Shown: piece after piece, positions 63,918 through 64,000 of the stretch
How positions within the stretch are numbered: the first letter of the stretch is position 1
Layout: each line of letters starts with the position of its first letter
Assembly: GCF_003254525.1 (NCBI RefSeq)
Contig: NZ_QFYS01000007.1
Location: 1-64,000, forward strand
Origin: Phenylobacterium kunshanense
Lineage (GTDB): Bacteria > Pseudomonadota > Alphaproteobacteria > Caulobacterales > Caulobacteraceae
Direction: 5' to 3'
DNA: 64,000 bases
Notes under the pieces: generated by a model
Databases searched by the model: none
What the model was told of the DNA's origin: nothing
The model's input: the letters and a program-made list of their open reading frames with translations, nothing else
Made by a program: the position numbers and the translations under genes

Positions 63918-64000
63918 ACGACACTCCGATGCGAACTGGTACCGGTTAAAGGTAACGCGTGGCCGCGCCGGCGCAAGGCTCGCCGGCGGCGCCCGGATCG

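Overview
The window is GC-rich alphaproteobacterial chromosome, most likely from the Caulobacteraceae and closest in character to Phenylobacterium or Caulobacter. This rests on a CtrA master cell-cycle regulator with a methylation-site-rich promoter, a Caulobacter-type flagellar operon that includes the class-specific activator FlbD and the FliH-like FlbE, the ClpXP adaptor SspB of the alphaproteobacterial type, and several TonB receptors and PEP-CTERM features typical of the family. No integrase, transposase, phage gene or CRISPR array was seen.

Layout. 0-5 kb: initiator tRNA, a secreted protein, a CYP153-type P450 divergent from an Old Yellow Enzyme flavoprotein, a small Asp/Gly-tailed membrane protein and an SMP-30 hydrolase. 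5-16 kb: a TonB receptor, the nucleotide cluster thyA / MazG-like / folA, small secreted proteins, a Zur regulator divergent from a zinc TonB receptor, and a secreted MetX-like acyltransferase. 16-34 kb: a minus-strand housekeeping backbone (lysC, ptsP, rodZ-like, ispG, prfA, prmC, DUF4167) broken up by genes of the other strand and other functions (membrane hydrolase, SufR-like regulator, MFS exporter, duplicated winged-helix regulator, BrkB, PPOX, MOSC). 34-43 kb: ubiG, an FkbM methyltransferase, a CHRD/PEP-CTERM protein, then two alcohol dehydrogenases and an AlkK-like acyl-CoA ligase, with a chromate transporter and a c-type cytochrome. 43-49 kb: a second FkbM enzyme, an M23 endopeptidase, arsC, a membrane M28 peptidase and ctrA. 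49-60 kb: flagellar genes fliI-fliJ (plus strand) and fliF-fliG-fliH-fliN-flbD-bla-flhA (minus strand). 60-64 kb: a serine hydrolase, a C13 peptidase, a thioesterase and sspB.

How the parts work together. CYP153, the two zinc alcohol dehydrogenases and the acyl-CoA ligase would carry an aliphatic chain from terminal hydroxylation to the CoA ester, though no dedicated ferredoxin, reductase or aldehyde dehydrogenase is present. A 14-bp palindrome of the form TGACG-N4-CGTCA recurs upstream of the CYP153/OYE pair and a 97-residue orphan, with a shorter-spaced relative between the SMP-30 gene and the TonB receptor; it looks like one uncharacterised regulon. Cell-cycle logic is visible in DNA: six GANTC sites upstream of ctrA, a perfect TTAA-N7-TTAA CtrA box before a small secreted protein, and a TTAA-N8-TTAA variant before fliF. 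The most unusual gene arrangement is a class A beta-lactamase translationally interleaved between flbD and flhA in the flagellar operon.
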